A stretch of DNA of 64,000 nucleotides. Source: Streptococcus mitis. GTDB taxonomy: Bacteria; Bacillota; Bacilli; Lactobacillales; Streptococcaceae. Made by a program: the position numbers and the translations under genes. A model generated the notes under the pieces. The model was not told where the DNA came from. It ran no database searches and saw only the letters and a program-made list of their open reading frames with translations. Shown here one piece after another: positions 34,336 through 45,437 of this stretch (its first letter is position 1; every line of letters starts with the position of its first letter). The stretch is taken from the NCBI RefSeq assembly GCF_009496155.1, contig NZ_WIJP01000007.1, positions 62,001 through 126,000 on the forward strand, written 5' to 3'.

Positions 34336-36732
34336 TTATAAAAATTGCTGTGGCTCATGGTCAATGCTGAGACGGAGCTCACTATTTTCCCGTTCTTGAG
34401 TCAAGGCCAAGACCTGGTTGAGGGTCGGCCCCAACTCATCTTCTAAACGATATTTAATTAAAATCTGATAATGATAAAGGTTGTGGGTGCGGGCAATAGG
34501 TTTGGGCGTTGGCCCAAGAATGTTACTGGTCTCTGACAAGCCTGACCGCAAAATGTTCATGACTTCATAGGCACGTTTGACCACCTCTTCTTCCTTCTTG
34601 TGAGAAAGGGTAATACCAATGGTGAAATAGTAAGGGGGATAGCCAAGTTGTCGTCGAATCCCCATTTCATAGGCATAAAAGCCTTCATAGTTCTGATCCT
34701 TGGCAAATCGAATAGCATAATGTTGCGGATTATAGGACTGAATTAAGACCTGACCAGCTTTTTCAGCTCGACCTGCACGACCTGCCACCTGAGTCAAGAG
34801 CTGGAAGGTTCTCTCAGAAGAACGGAAATCAGGCAAATTCAAGGCTGTATCCGCATTGAGCACTCCGACTAGGGTCACATTGGGAAAATCCAAACCCTTG
34901 GCAATCATCTGAGTTCCAAGCAAAATATCTGCTTCCCCTCGTCCAAACTGGTCAAGTAGAGCTTGGTGACTGCCTTTCTTGCGCGTCGTATCCACATCCA
35001 TTCGCAGAATGCGGGCCTGGGGAAAGACTTCTGCCAGCTCGTCATAAGCCTTCTGAGTTCCCGTCCCATAGTAACGAATGCTGCGGCTCTTACAGTTAGG
35101 ACAGACCTGAGGAATATCCTTCGAAAAACCACAATAATGGCAATTCATAGTCTTGGTGTCCATGTGCAAGGTCAGGGAAATGTCACAGTTGGGACAAGTA
35201 TCTACCGTCCCACACTCCCGACACATGACAAAGCTAGAATAACCACGGCGATTGAGCATGAGAACCACCTGTTCTTTTTTAGCCAGACGGTCTTGGATAG
35301 CTTCAAGCAAAGGGGGCGTAAAGTTTGACGTCTCATTTTGTCCGATATAGTCCCGAAAATCAATCACTTGAACCTCAGGAATCGTAGCTAAAGGATTAGC
35401 TCGTTGGGTCAGACGTAAGTGTTGATAGACACCTTTTCCAGCACGCGCACGGCTCTCTAAGCTCGGTGTCGCAGACCCAAGCACCAGGGTCGCTTGATTG
35501 TACTGAGCCCGTAAAATAGCCACCTCTCTGGCATGATAACGAGGATTGCTGTCCTGCTTATAAGTCGCCTCATGCTCCTCATCGATAATCATGACACCCA
35601 GATTTTTCAGTGGAGCAAAAATGGCCGATCTGGCGCCAACAACAACTTGAGCGTCTCCACGCTCCACCTTGCGCCATTCATCATACTTTTCACCATTGGA
35701 CAGACCTGAATGAAGGATGGCCACTTTCTCACCAAATCGAGCAATAAAACGCTCCGTCATCTGTGGAGTCAGAGAAATCTCAGGTACCAGCAAAATAGCT
35801 GTCTTGCCCTTGTCCAAAGCTCCTTGGATAATCTGCAAGTAAACCTCCGTCTTCCCACTTCCTGTAATTCCTTGAAGGAGGAAGGGAGGCCGATGACTAC
35901 CAATCGCACTCACAATCGCATCACGCGCCTGTCTTTGCTCTGGATTCAACTCCAAAGGCCGACTTGCCTCAATGCCTTCAAAATAAGTAGCCGAGCGTTG
36001 CACTTCCTTTTGAACTATGGTAACAGCACCTTGTTCCACAAAGAAGTTGACTTGCTCTCGCGAATAGGACTCTAGCAAACTAGCCAAGGAAGCACTCTCA
36101 GGATGAGACAGCAAATAGTCTCTCAATTCCAATTTTTTCTTAGCACGCGTAGAGATCTCTACACTTTCTAATTGAGCAAGATTTACCTCATACCAGGACT
36201 GGGTCTTGACCTTCTTTTGGTCAATCGCCTGATATTCCAGACCAAGTAAGCCTTTTCTAGTCAAACGCATCATTTCAGCTTGCTTGCCTAAATCCAGAGA
36301 AGAAAAGGCAAGCGAATCCTCTGAACCAAACAAGCGCTCTCGGTCTTTCTGACTCAGACCTGCCAGAGGATAGAGAATCTTGTCATAGCTGGAGTTCAGA
36401 AATCCTGGTAACATAGCCTTGAGGATGGAAATTTTATAAGAGAAGACAGATTTGCGTAACTCCTCAGCCAGCCAGAGTTGTTCTTGCGTGAGAACAGGAG
36501 AAAAATCCAGCACCTCAGCAATATCTTTTAAATCTTGCTCTATCTCTTCTTCGTCTGATTGAGACTCCAAACCAAGAACAATCCCTTGAATCAGGCGATT
36601 TCCCTTACCAAAAGGCACATGAACCCGCATCCCAACTTCCAGCATTCCCTCAAATTCCTCAGGAATCTTGTAACTATAGGGCTGATCCGTCTGCATCAAG
36701 GGCACATCTACGATAATATTGGCTATCGCCAT
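34336..36732 (-). CDS. priA: primosomal replication restart helicase
   Basis: PriA recognises stalled forks and reloads the replisome. The 798-residue protein has an N-terminal DNA-binding region (about 1-250), Walker A (GITGSGKTEVYL), the DEEH box (MIIDEEHEATYKQ) and a zinc-binding cysteine cluster (CRECGTVDTCPNCD, CHYCG, CPNCKS). Later helicase motifs are GTQMIAKGLDFPNV and QVAGRAGR. Eight cysteines for two zincs are present. It follows rpoZ by 65 bp and precedes fmt by 12 bp. Confidence 0.96.
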   Translation of the reverse strand: MAIANIIVDVPLMQTDQPYSYKIPEEFEGMLEVGMRVHVPFGKGNRLIQGIVLGLESQSDEEEIEQDLKDIAEVLDFSPVLTQEQLWLAEELRKSVFSYKISILKAMLPGFLNSSYDKILYPLAGLSQKDRERLFGSEDSLAFSSLDLGKQAEMMRLTRKGLLGLEYQAIDQKKVKTQSWYEVNLAQLESVEISTRAKKKLELRDYLLSHPESASLASLLESYSREQVNFFVEQGAVTIVQKEVQRSATYFEGIEASRPLELNPEQRQARDAIVSAIGSHRPPFLLQGITGSGKTEVYLQIIQGALDKGKTAILLVPEISLTPQMTERFIARFGEKVAILHSGLSNGEKYDEWRKVERGDAQVVVGARSAIFAPLKNLGVMIIDEEHEATYKQDSNPRYHAREVAILRAQYNQATLVLGSATPSLESRARAGKGVYQHLRLTQRANPLATIPEVQVIDFRDYIGQNETSNFTPPLLEAIQDRLAKKEQVVLMLNRRGYSSFVMCRECGTVDTCPNCDISLTLHMDTKTMNCHYCGFSKDIPQVCPNCKSRSIRYYGTGTQKAYDELAEVFPQARILRMDVDTTRKKGSHQALLDQFGRGEADILLGTQMIAKGLDFPNVTLVGVLNADTALNLPDFRSSERTFQLLTQVAGRAGRAEKAGQVLIQSYNPQHYAIRFAKDQNYEGFYAYEMGIRRQLGYPPYYFTIGITLSHKKEEEVVKRAYEVMNILRSGLSETSNILGPTPKPIARTHNLYHYQILIKYRLEDELGPTLNQVLALTQERENSELRLSIDHEPQQFL

Positions 36733-36797
36733 CTTCTCACCTCCTCCTTGTCAGTACATTCTTGCAATAGAAAAAATAAGATTGAGTCCCCCCAACC

Positions 36798-37112
36798 TTA
36801 AATTTTTTCACCATCTTCTTTTTCTTTAGCGATTTGCTCTTTGATTTTCTTTTCTTCTTCTTCTTTGCGGCGTTTTTCTTCTTCGATACGGCGACGCACC
36901 GCTTCACGTTTTCCTTCTGGATCTGGGTGAATTGTAACGTTTCCTGATTCGATTTCTTCTAAAGCGCGAAGAGTTGATTTTTCAGATTTGAAACCTTGAG
37001 TTGCTGGCGCACCTGCTTCCAATTCGTGGGCACGTTTTGCTTCCAAGATTACGAGTGAATATTTTGATGGAACCTTGTCGAGCAAGGTATCAATAGAGGG
37101 TTTTAACATCAT
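36798..37112 (-). CDS. rpoZ: RNA polymerase omega subunit
   Basis: Omega assists assembly of RNA polymerase around beta-prime. The 104-residue protein has the family start ([20 protein letters not shown]), then [11 protein letters not shown] and a [13 protein letters not shown] motif. The C-terminal part is a highly charged Glu/Lys/Arg helix (about 70-100). The first codon could be either of two adjacent ATGs. It follows gmk by 24 bp, an order conserved in Firmicutes. Confidence 0.94.
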
Positions 37113-37136
37113 TTGCTTGTACCTATTTTCTAAATT

Positions 37137-37778
<642 letters not shown>

Positions 37779-37865
37779 TCAGTCTGTAAAAATAAAATAA
37801 GATTTCCCTTCAGATAGTAGCATTTTGCACAAACTATCCTTCTACAGTCTTTCTATCTAGTGTAA

Positions 37866-37892
37866 CAAAAAAGCAGTAATTTTTCAACTGCT
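37866..37892 (-). terminator. terminator of rny
   Basis: AGCAGT and ACTGCT pair around 9 nt, followed by TTTTTTG on the minus strand. It begins 9 bp after the rny stop and separates rny from gmk. Confidence 0.75.
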
Positions 37893-37901
37893 CTTTCTTA
37901 T

Positions 37902-39515
37902 TTATTTAGCATAATCTACTGCACGAAGCTCGCGAATCACGGTTACCTTGATATTTCCTGGGTAATCGAGATTGTTTTCAATTTTCTCACGAACTTTGTG
38001 AGCCAAGATTGTGACTTTGTCGTCCTTGATTTGTCCTGGATTGACCATGATACGGATTTCACGTCCTGCTTGAAGGGCAAAGCTAGTTTGTACCCCTTCA
38101 AAGCCATTTGCAATTTCTTCCAAATCATGAAGACGCTTGATGTAGCTTTCAAGAGACTCACTACGAGCACCTGGACGAGCCGCGCTCAAGGCATCTGCTG
38201 CTGCGACGATCACTGCAATGACACTCTCAGCTTCAACATCTCCGTGGTGACTAGCAATCGTATTCACCACAACTGGGTGTTCCTTGTACTTACGTGCCAG
38301 TTCCATACCGATTTCAACGTGGCTACCTTCAACCTCACGGTCAATGGCTTTTCCGATATCGTGAAGGAATCCAGCACGACGGGCAAGAGCCGCATTTTCA
38401 CCAAGCTCACTAGCCATAATACCAGCCAACTTAGCAACTTCAATCGAATGACGCAAGACATTTTGTCCATATGAAGTACGGAACTGCAAACGTCCCATAA
38501 TCTTCATCAAATCTGGATGAAGGTTCGGCGCACCGATCTCATAGGCAGCAGCCTCACCGTATTCACGGATCTTATTGTCAATCTCTTGACGGTTTTTCTC
38601 AACCAACTCTTCGATACGAGCTGGGTGGATACGACCATCCTTGAGCAACATTTCCATAGTCATACGGGCAATTTCACGACGAATCGGATCAAAACCTGAC
38701 AAGGTCACCACTTCTGGCGTATCGTCGATAATAACATCGACCCCTGTCAAACTTTCAAAGGTACGAATGTTACGACCTTCACGACCAATAATGCGTCCCT
38801 TCATAGTATCATCTGGCAGATGAACTGTTGAGTTTGTTGACTCCGCCACATATTCACCAGCGATACGTTGCATAGCTTGAACCAGAATGTCCTTAGCCAT
38901 TTTGTCAGAACGTTCCTTGACCTCTTGCTCAGCTTCGCGAATACGGCTGGCAATCTCCTTGGTCAAGTTTTCCTCTGTCTGTGCCAAGATAATATCTCGT
39001 GCTTCTGCCTGAGACAGAGCACCAATACGTTCTAGTTCAGCTTCTTTTTGTCTTTCGACTTCCTCTAATTGCTCTTCACGTTCATCAAGGTTTTTTGCTC
39101 TATCAGAAATACTTTGTTCTTTTTGTTCAAGTGTTTGTTCTTTACTCGTCAAATTGTCGTCCTTACGATCAAGGCTAGCAGCTCTCTCTGTCAAACGACT
39201 TTCGATTTGCTTGAGTTCTTGACGTTCTGATTTGAATTCAGCGTCCACTTCTTCACGGTATTTTCTGGCTTCTTCTTTGGCCTCCAATAGTGCTTCTTTT
39301 TTAAGAGACTTGCTTTCACGTTTGGCTTCATTAACAAGTAAATCCGCTTCACGCTCAGCTTGTCCACGTAAATTAGTTGCTTCTTGTTCAGCATTTAAAA
39401 GCATCAACTCTGCAGCTTCCTGAGATGATTTCATCTTAGCTGAGATGCTGACATATCCAATGACTAAACCAATGATGACGGCAAAAACAGCAATCGCAAG
39501 CGACATGATTTCCAT
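37902..39515 (-). CDS. rny: ribonuclease Y
   Basis: RNase Y is the membrane-anchored endoribonuclease that starts mRNA decay in many Firmicutes. The 537-residue protein has an N-terminal membrane helix ([19 protein letters not shown]), a long charged coiled coil (about 30-200), a KH domain ([20 protein letters not shown]) and an HD domain ([34 protein letters not shown]). The start could be three codons downstream (MSLAIAVF). It appears to be a single-gene unit with its own terminator. Confidence 0.96.
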   Translation of the reverse strand: MEIMSLAIAVFAVIIGLVIGYVSISAKMKSSQEAAELMLLNAEQEATNLRGQAEREADLLVNEAKRESKSLKKEALLEAKEEARKYREEVDAEFKSERQELKQIESRLTERAASLDRKDDNLTSKEQTLEQKEQSISDRAKNLDEREEQLEEVERQKEAELERIGALSQAEARDIILAQTEENLTKEIASRIREAEQEVKERSDKMAKDILVQAMQRIAGEYVAESTNSTVHLPDDTMKGRIIGREGRNIRTFESLTGVDVIIDDTPEVVTLSGFDPIRREIARMTMEMLLKDGRIHPARIEELVEKNRQEIDNKIREYGEAAAYEIGAPNLHPDLMKIMGRLQFRTSYGQNVLRHSIEVAKLAGIMASELGENAALARRAGFLHDIGKAIDREVEGSHVEIGMELARKYKEHPVVVNTIASHHGDVEAESVIAVIVAAADALSAARPGARSESLESYIKRLHDLEEIANGFEGVQTSFALQAGREIRIMVNPGQIKDDKVTILAHKVREKIENNLDYPGNIKVTVIRELRAVDYAK

Positions 39516-39705
39516 GTTTTTACCTCATTTTATTGTTATTCCGAATGACATACATTCTTTTACATTCTACCATAAAAAAGTGATTTTCACAAACCTAAAA
39601 TAGAATATGTTTTGAGGAAATTGGAACACATTCACTAAAATAAACTTGTTATTTAGAAATAGTAATGTTAGTAGAGATTTTAGAAAAGCCCACCTTTCAG
39701 TAGAC

Positions 39706-40803
39706 TTAGTTCTTTTCTATTCTAATCGGCACTCTTCCAAAATTCTGCTCTGCTATACTTGGATTTCCCAGTTGGTAAATCTGGTCTACCTTTTGGGTCA
39801 TGCTATCCCAAGGTTCTTTGCCAATTCGGCTGACTAGATCGACCTGCCCTTTCAGAGACTTGAGATGTTGTCTGCCTTTTTCGGTAAAACCAAGAACATG
39901 AATGGCTTCTGGCAAGTCACTTTCTCTAGTTTGCACCAAAATATAGGCCAAGAGGCGTCTAACACGCGCCTTGGTATAACGCTTGGTCGCAACCGCTTCG
40001 ACCAATTCTTCCACAGACTGGGCTGTCTTGATGACATCATTGATACGCACAGCCATTTCTTGATTTACCTGATAGATGGCGGTTAGGTCTGGATTTGACA
40101 AGATTTGGTAGCGCAGCAAAGGAAAATAGTCATCCCAGCTCACCTTACTAGCCTGCTCAAAGAGGGCAACAGAAGGCATAAAGCGTTCTAAGAAATCTTG
40201 GTCTGACTGATGCTGACGCAGAGCTGTCGCCGAAGCAAAGATCACATTCTTATCCACAGAATGGTAACCTGCCCCCTGACGCTGAATCGGATGGAGTTTG
40301 ATGTTGCGTCCCGCTACTGCTTTAGCATAAGCAAGCGCAAGAACATGATTGGGCGTATTGCCAGAAAAATCAAGACCTGCAAATTCCTTCCACATGGCTT
40401 GAGTTTTCTGAGGATAGGAGAGAGAATCAGGCAGATTTCCCACAAATTTCTCCATCTCAGCACCTTTCTCTGTGTATAAGTCAGCGATTTTTTGGTAATC
40501 CAGAACTTCCTCCGTCCCAAAAGCGAGGCTATCAATCCCTAACTGGGCTAAGATATCCACAGCACCTTGACCAAAGAAATCCGCTGCCTGAACACTGACT
40601 AAAAAGGGCAATTCCACTACCAAATCCGCTCCATTTTCCAGTGCCATCTGGGCCCGTGTCCACTTGTCCACGATCGCAGGCTCTCCACGCTGCATGAAAT
40701 TCCCAGACATAGCCACGATTTTTAGTCCCTCAGCCTGCTCCAGCAGGTATTTGTGCCCATTATGAAACGGATTAAACTCCGCGATAATACCTGTGATGGT
40801 CAT
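39706..40803 (-). CDS. tmcAL: tRNA(Met) cytidine acetate ligase
   Basis: TmcAL (formerly YlbM) adenylates acetate and acetylates C34 of elongator tRNA-Met. The 365-residue protein carries the nucleotidyltransferase HxGH motif ([17 protein letters not shown]), [20 protein letters not shown], and the helical C-terminal region. It is last in the gene series that begins at yhbY or yqeG, after the methyltransferase by 9 bp. I see no clear terminator in the 190 bp between it and rny; that stretch looks empty. Confidence 0.93.
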   Translation of the reverse strand: MTITGIIAEFNPFHNGHKYLLEQAEGLKIVAMSGNFMQRGEPAIVDKWTRAQMALENGADLVVELPFLVSVQAADFFGQGAVDILAQLGIDSLAFGTEEVLDYQKIADLYTEKGAEMEKFVGNLPDSLSYPQKTQAMWKEFAGLDFSGNTPNHVLALAYAKAVAGRNIKLHPIQRQGAGYHSVDKNVIFASATALRQHQSDQDFLERFMPSVALFEQASKVSWDDYFPLLRYQILSNPDLTAIYQVNQEMAVRINDVIKTAQSVEELVEAVATKRYTKARVRRLLAYILVQTRESDLPEAIHVLGFTEKGRQHLKSLKGQVDLVSRIGKEPWDSMTQKVDQIYQLGNPSIAEQNFGRVPIRIEKN

Positions 40804-40812
40804 GGTAATCTC

Positions 40813-41553
40813 CTACTTCTGCACCACAAAAAACCAACGGGCGCTGGTTTCTGTTGGTTCCTTGTCCTCAAAGTCCGCATAGAGTTTGAAGGACTTGAAA
40901 CCAGCCTGTTCCAGCAAGATATCATAGGTCAGAACCTCATAAGTCCTCTCCTCATGTACTTCATCGTGGCGACTAAAGGAGCCGTCAGACTCCTTGATAA
41001 AGAAGGTCAACTCATGCACGATGGAGTGAGGCGCCGCATCCTCGTAGGTGTCCCATAACATAGCAAAATCTTCCGCATTTTCATGGTAAGAATAGCCTGG
41101 AAAAACTTCATCTGTCTGGTAGGTCGAGTGCACGTCAAAGATGAAAACTCCGTCTTCGTTGAGGACATTATAGACTTCTTTAAAAACGTCCCCTACTTCC
41201 ACCTCATCCTGCATGTAGCAGATTGAGTCAGAATAACAAGTGACAAAGTCATATTTACCTGCCTTGGACAAATCCAGCATATTACCTTCAATAAAATCAA
41301 TCTTTTGCTTGGCTGAAGCCGCTCTCTTTTCGGCAATTTTCAACATATCTGCACTCAAGTCCAGTCCAGTCACATCAAAACCAGCCTGAGAGAAGCGCAC
41401 AGACTGAATCCCTGTCCCACAAGCCAATTCCAAAAGTTTCTTTCTCTCCTTGGTCTTAGGCAAGTGACGCAGAGAAAAATCCGTCCATTTGTCGTATAAA
41501 CTATCGTCCATCACAGCATCGTAAACAGCCGCAAAGGTTTCATAAGTTGCCAT
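40813..41553 (-). CDS. class I SAM-dependent methyltransferase
   Basis: From the ATG at 41553 (MATYETFAAVYDAVMD) the protein has 246 residues; an upstream start would add 11 residues without family support. Motif I is LLELACGTGIQSVRFS, followed by VTGLDLSADML, a motif-II-like NMLDLSKAGKYDFVTC and a hallmark YSDSICYMQ. The substrate is unknown. It is the usual neighbour of rsfS and tmcAL in streptococci, which suggests a translation-related target. A terminator-like hairpin lies between rsfS and this gene, so it may have its own promoter. Confidence 0.88.
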   Translation of the reverse strand: MATYETFAAVYDAVMDDSLYDKWTDFSLRHLPKTKERKKLLELACGTGIQSVRFSQAGFDVTGLDLSADMLKIAEKRAASAKQKIDFIEGNMLDLSKAGKYDFVTCYSDSICYMQDEVEVGDVFKEVYNVLNEDGVFIFDVHSTYQTDEVFPGYSYHENAEDFAMLWDTYEDAAPHSIVHELTFFIKESDGSFSRHDEVHEERTYEVLTYDILLEQAGFKSFKLYADFEDKEPTETSARWFFVVQK

Positions 41554-41621
41554 AAAACATGATACTAAGAGCTCCATGGTAAACACCAGTAGCCCTCACC
41601 TTTCTATCCATTTTCTTCTAA

Positions 41622-41658
41622 AATAAGCAAAGAAACCCAGTTGACTACAACTGAGTTT
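41622..41658 (-). terminator. terminator-like hairpin after rsfS
   Basis: AAACTCAGTTG and CAACTGGGTTT pair with one G-U on the minus strand around 4 nt, followed by CTTTGCTTATTTT. The U-tract is interrupted, so it may be leaky. Confidence 0.55.
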
Positions 41659-41663
41659 ATCTC

Positions 41664-42017
<354 letters not shown>

Positions 42018-42029
42018 TTAGTCCTCTTT

Positions 42030-42530
42030 TTAGAAAATATGTTTGTAGTCTAGGACATCTGCAAAGCGCTCCTCCCAAATGTCCTCATAAAATTCATTTA
42101 TCGTTTCTGCTGGAATGTCATCCCCATCAAAGGTTGTGACAGCACCTTCTGGAATAATAAGCTGATAGCCATATTCAAAGGCAACCTTGACAGAGGTATC
42201 CACACAATATTCTGTCTGCATACCACATAAAACTAATTTTTCAATCCCCTGTTTATCCAAGTATTCTTTTAAGCCAGTTTCTTTGAAAATGCTATTATAC
42301 TTCTTCTGGAAGACCTTTTCATCAGGTTTTCGATTTAAAAGCGCAGATAACTGCCAATCTTCTGATGTTTGAGCTTCAGGGGTCTCAATGTGTTGAGCAT
42401 AGATAATTTCAATATTCTTGCTTCTAGCTTGGTTTTGTAAATAAGAAATTTTTTCCAATAGTCTCTCTGTCTTAAAACCTGTTTCCACTAAAATATTCTG
42501 AACATCAATGATTATAAAAACCGTCTTCAT
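42030..42530 (-). CDS. isochorismatase-family cysteine hydrolase
   Basis: The 166-residue protein has the Asp-Lys-Cys triad of the family: Asp in FIIIDVQNILVE, Lys in VFQKKYNSIF, and Cys in LVLCGMQTEYCVDTSVKVAF. Substrates in this family include nicotinamide and other amides. Its place between yqeK and rsfS, near nadD, makes a link to NAD salvage possible, but that is only context. It starts immediately (0-bp gap) after yqeK. Confidence 0.9.
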   Translation of the reverse strand: MKTVFIIIDVQNILVETGFKTERLLEKISYLQNQARSKNIEIIYAQHIETPEAQTSEDWQLSALLNRKPDEKVFQKKYNSIFKETGLKEYLDKQGIEKLVLCGMQTEYCVDTSVKVAFEYGYQLIIPEGAVTTFDGDDIPAETINEFYEDIWEERFADVLDYKHIF

Positions 42531-43124
42531 TTAGTCCTCTTTCAAATAGTGCACAAAGGCGTTATAGGTTTCAAGGGTTTGGGGATAGATGGGGAATCCC
42601 TGATGGGCTAGATGCTCCACAGTACGAGCTGTTTCATAGGCCACTGCCTTATTGAGCGATAGACTCGCAATCTCACGTGCCTGGTCCACTCCAGGAAAGG
42701 CACGATTGTGCTCGATATAGTCTGCGACATAGATGACCTTATCTAGGTCTGTCATCTGATCAGCCCCGACTGTATGGATTTCAATGGCTCGCAGGATTTC
42801 AGAATCATGTAAATCCAAATCTTCCTGAATCTTGTAAATTCCGACCATACCATGCCAGACATTATTGCCCCAGTTTTTGAGGTCAGGATCCAGCTGATAA
42901 CGATCAATCAAGTCTAGAAATTCCTGATCTGACAGCTTTTTAGCATAGTCATGAAGAAGACCTGCTAGTCCTGCTTTCTCAGTATCGATTCCAAATCGCT
43001 GAGCCAGTTCTATAGCTGCACGCTCTACTCCCAAGCAATGGGTTAACCGTTTCTCAGGTAGAAGCTCTGCCATTTTTTCCAACAAAGCCTCACGGGAGCA
43101 GTTGATATAGTCTTGATAGGCCAT
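42531..43124 (-). CDS. yqeK: HD-domain YqeK family hydrolase (symmetrical Ap4A hydrolase)
   Basis: YqeK proteins cut diadenosine tetraphosphate symmetrically to ADP. The 197-residue protein has the HD motif ([29 protein letters not shown]) and the later metal ligands in [11 protein letters not shown] and [21 protein letters not shown]. Its ATG overlaps the nadD stop by 1 bp, so it is cotranslated with nadD, its usual neighbour in Firmicutes. Confidence 0.93.
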   Translation of the reverse strand: MAYQDYINCSREALLEKMAELLPEKRLTHCLGVERAAIELAQRFGIDTEKAGLAGLLHDYAKKLSDQEFLDLIDRYQLDPDLKNWGNNVWHGMVGIYKIQEDLDLHDSEILRAIEIHTVGADQMTDLDKVIYVADYIEHNRAFPGVDQAREIASLSLNKAVAYETARTVEHLAHQGFPIYPQTLETYNAFVHYLKED

Positions 43125-43753
43125 CAGTAGAGCCCCTCCTTCTCGATGTAGTCTAGCACTGGCTGAGGTAGGAGAAAGTTGGGTTTCCGACCTTGGGCAA
43201 TGAAGTCACGCACCATGCTAGACGAGATATCCATGAGAGGCACATCCACCCAGATAACTGGATAGGAAGTCCCTGCCTTGTAGCGTGGGCGCTGAACTCC
43301 CACAAACTGAACCATATCTACCAGTTCATCAATTCTATACCACTTAGGTAAATAGTCTACCATATCGGCACCGATGATGAAGTAATAATCCGTATCTGGA
43401 TGTTGCTCTGTCAAGATTTTCATGGTGTCGTAGGTGTAGGAAATGCCCTTACGTTCCAACTCAATGGTTTCAATGGCTAGGCCCTCAATCCCCTCAATCG
43501 CCAATTCAAGCATCTTGAGACGATGGTGCTCAGGTATGGTTTCCTTTTTATCTACGTGAGGAGGTTGGTATTCAGGCATGAGCAGAATCTGATCCAGTCC
43601 CAACTGCTGGCGTACTTGATCTGCAACAATGAGATGGGCATTGTGAACAGGATTAAAATTCCCCCCTAAAATCCCCACTTGCTTACGTTTCTTATCCTTG
43701 ATTTCTGGCTCCAACTCTACCTTGGTAAAGGGAGTTAATAATTCGATTGCCAT
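43124..43753 (-). CDS. nadD: nicotinate-nucleotide adenylyltransferase
   Basis: NadD adenylates nicotinate mononucleotide in NAD synthesis. The 209-residue protein has an N-terminal extension of about 25 residues ([18 protein letters not shown]), then [20 protein letters not shown] with the HxGH-like HNAH motif. It continues with [14 protein letters not shown] and the C-terminal [10 protein letters not shown]. It follows yhbY by 50 bp and leads into yqeK. Confidence 0.95.
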   Translation of the reverse strand: MAIELLTPFTKVELEPEIKDKKRKQVGILGGNFNPVHNAHLIVADQVRQQLGLDQILLMPEYQPPHVDKKETIPEHHRLKMLELAIEGIEGLAIETIELERKGISYTYDTMKILTEQHPDTDYYFIIGADMVDYLPKWYRIDELVDMVQFVGVQRPRYKAGTSYPVIWVDVPLMDISSSMVRDFIAQGRKPNFLLPQPVLDYIEKEGLY

Positions 43754-43803
43754 AGGCTCGTCTCCTTTATTCCTCTGTAAAAACAGTTGTTTGGAGTAGG
43801 TTT

Positions 43804-44115
43804 TTAGATTTCTTTGACTTTTTTAGAAATCTTGCGATTTTCTTTCTTACTGGATTGTTTAAACAAAATCAAGATGCGTCCGATTTTTTGGACTGTATCC
43901 ACACCGATTTCTTCTTCCAAAATTTCAGCTACTTCATGGATATTTTCATCTGTGTTTTGCAAAAGCGTTACTTTGATTAATTCGCGTGCGTCAAGAGCTT
44001 GGCGAACGCTGGTTTTAATTTGGTCGTTGAGTCCATTTTTCCCGATTTGGATGATGGGTTTGAGGGTATGTGCCTGGCTGTTGAGGAAGGCACGTTGTTT
44101 TGATGTTAATGACAT
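43804..44115 (-). CDS. yhbY: CRM-domain ribosome assembly RNA-binding protein
   Basis: YhbY is a small CRM-domain protein that binds pre-50S particles. The 103-residue sequence fits: LTSKQRAFLNSQAHTLKPII, QIGKNGLNDQI (the GxxG loop) and ALDARELIKVTLLQNTDE, then the basic C-terminus SSKKENRKISKKVKE. It lies between yqeH and nadD, as in other streptococci and Bacillus. A 213-bp hairpin-rich gap separates it from yqeH. Confidence 0.94.
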   Translation of the reverse strand: MSLTSKQRAFLNSQAHTLKPIIQIGKNGLNDQIKTSVRQALDARELIKVTLLQNTDENIHEVAEILEEEIGVDTVQKIGRILILFKQSSKKENRKISKKVKEI

Positions 44116-44173
44116 AATTTTCTTCCTTATTTTTTGATAGTTATTTTAGGTGGTGGGGGACGGTCGTAACTAA

Positions 44174-44268
44174 TTTTCCAAAGATTTCATCTTTGAAAAA
44201 TGGATTTCCTGACCTCACAATTGAGCCTTGGTCTCAATTGTGCCCTTTGCCAATCTAAAGATTGGCAA
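44174..44268. repeat. array of three hairpins between yqeH and yhbY
   Basis: Within the 213-bp gap I see three consecutive inverted repeats: 44174-44199 (TTTTC.AAAGAT arms with a bulge), 44216-44225/44233-44242 (CACAATTGAG, perfect) and 44247-44256/44259-44268 (TTGCCAATCT, perfect). No U-tract follows any of them on the minus strand. No gene is supported in the gap; the short plus-strand ORF there follows the hairpin arms. They may be RNA processing or stability elements in the yqeH-yhbY transcript. Confidence 0.6.
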
Positions 44269-44328
44269 TCACACCACGGCAATAACTATCTCTGTATGAG
44301 CTCACTTTGTTCGCTCAGTGATTTTATT

Positions 44329-45435
44329 TTAAATAATGGCTTTTCGTGTGACGACTGCGACGCCTTCTGGTGCCCAGACGGCGACTTTGGCGGTGCCTGT
44401 TACACGGATCCAGCCTAGTCCTGAGATGACTAAGTCAGTTTTGTCCTTGATATTAAAGACATGCTGGACTAGTTTTGGAAAATCTTCTTTTTCCTTGCTA
44501 TTTGGTGGTGTTAGAAGGGTTCCGATGTGCTTGTCGTAAAATGCACTAGCGCCTTCTAACTTGGTACGATGCAATTTGAGTTCATTGTCAAAGAAAGCTG
44601 TAAATCCTTGCTTCTCACCTGCAATGAAGTCAAAGCGTCCGAGACCGCCTAGAAACAGGGTTTGTTCAGGATTGAGCTGATAGGTTTTAGGCTTGATTTC
44701 CTTTTTGGGGCTGACATACTTAAGGTTTTTGGCCGTCAAGTAGTGAGCCATCTGGTGACGGTGGATAATCCCCGGTGTATCGTAGATATGAGATCCGTCA
44801 TCAAGCGGAATCTCAATCTTGTCCAAGGTTGTCCCTGGGAAACGCGAAGTCGTGATGACATTTTGGTCACCCGTGATTTCTTGGATAATGGCATTGATCA
44901 GAGTTGATTTTCCAACGTTGGTTACACCGACCACATAGACATCGCGGCCCTTACGATAGTATTCAATCTTGTCAATGACTTCCTTAATGGCCTGCTTGTT
45001 TTGGGCTGAAGTTAGGACGACATCGACTGGACGAAGTCCTTCTTCGTGGGCACGCTCCATGAGCCACTGGCTAATCTTGCCCGATTTAACAGACTTGGGC
45101 AGGATATCCTTTTTATTTCCCACCAAGAGGACATCATTGCCCGATACAAAACGTGGTAAGCCTGGGATGACCGAGCCATTAAAGTCAAAGATATCAATAA
45201 CATTGACCACTAAGGCATCACTGTCTCCCACCTCGTGCAAGAGCTTGAGGAAATCATCGTCCGTCAACTGGACATCCGTAATTTCATTGTAGTGGCGGAG
45301 ACGGAAACAACGTTGGCAATAGACTTCGCCAGTCTCCAAACCTTTTTCTAGTGCCGACTGGGGGGTAAAGCCAAGACCAGTCTTGTCTGTCGTCTGAATG
45401 GTTGCTCCACAACCAATACAGAGAATTTCTTCCAT
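44329..45435 (-). CDS. yqeH: circularly permuted GTPase, ribosome biogenesis
   Basis: YqeH is needed for 30S maturation. The 368-residue protein starts with a treble-clef zinc finger (CIGCGATIQT and CQRCFRLRHY). The GTPase motifs follow in permuted order: G4 (LLVGNKKDIL), G5 (TSAQN), G1 (VGVTNVGKSTLINAI), G2/G3 (PGTTLDKIEI, DTPGI). A C-terminal RNA-binding part ends GTAKVAVWAPEGVAV. The ATG lies 2 bp after the yqeG stop. Confidence 0.95.
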   Translation of the reverse strand: MEEILCIGCGATIQTTDKTGLGFTPQSALEKGLETGEVYCQRCFRLRHYNEITDVQLTDDDFLKLLHEVGDSDALVVNVIDIFDFNGSVIPGLPRFVSGNDVLLVGNKKDILPKSVKSGKISQWLMERAHEEGLRPVDVVLTSAQNKQAIKEVIDKIEYYRKGRDVYVVGVTNVGKSTLINAIIQEITGDQNVITTSRFPGTTLDKIEIPLDDGSHIYDTPGIIHRHQMAHYLTAKNLKYVSPKKEIKPKTYQLNPEQTLFLGGLGRFDFIAGEKQGFTAFFDNELKLHRTKLEGASAFYDKHIGTLLTPPNSKEKEDFPKLVQHVFNIKDKTDLVISGLGWIRVTGTAKVAVWAPEGVAVVTRKAII

Positions 45436-45437
45436 AG

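Noticed and set aside
44200..44418. 72-residue plus-strand ORF in the yqeH-yhbY gap
   Set aside because: It reads through hairpin arms and the yqeH 3' end, is rich in Cys and Ser, and has no ribosome-binding site.
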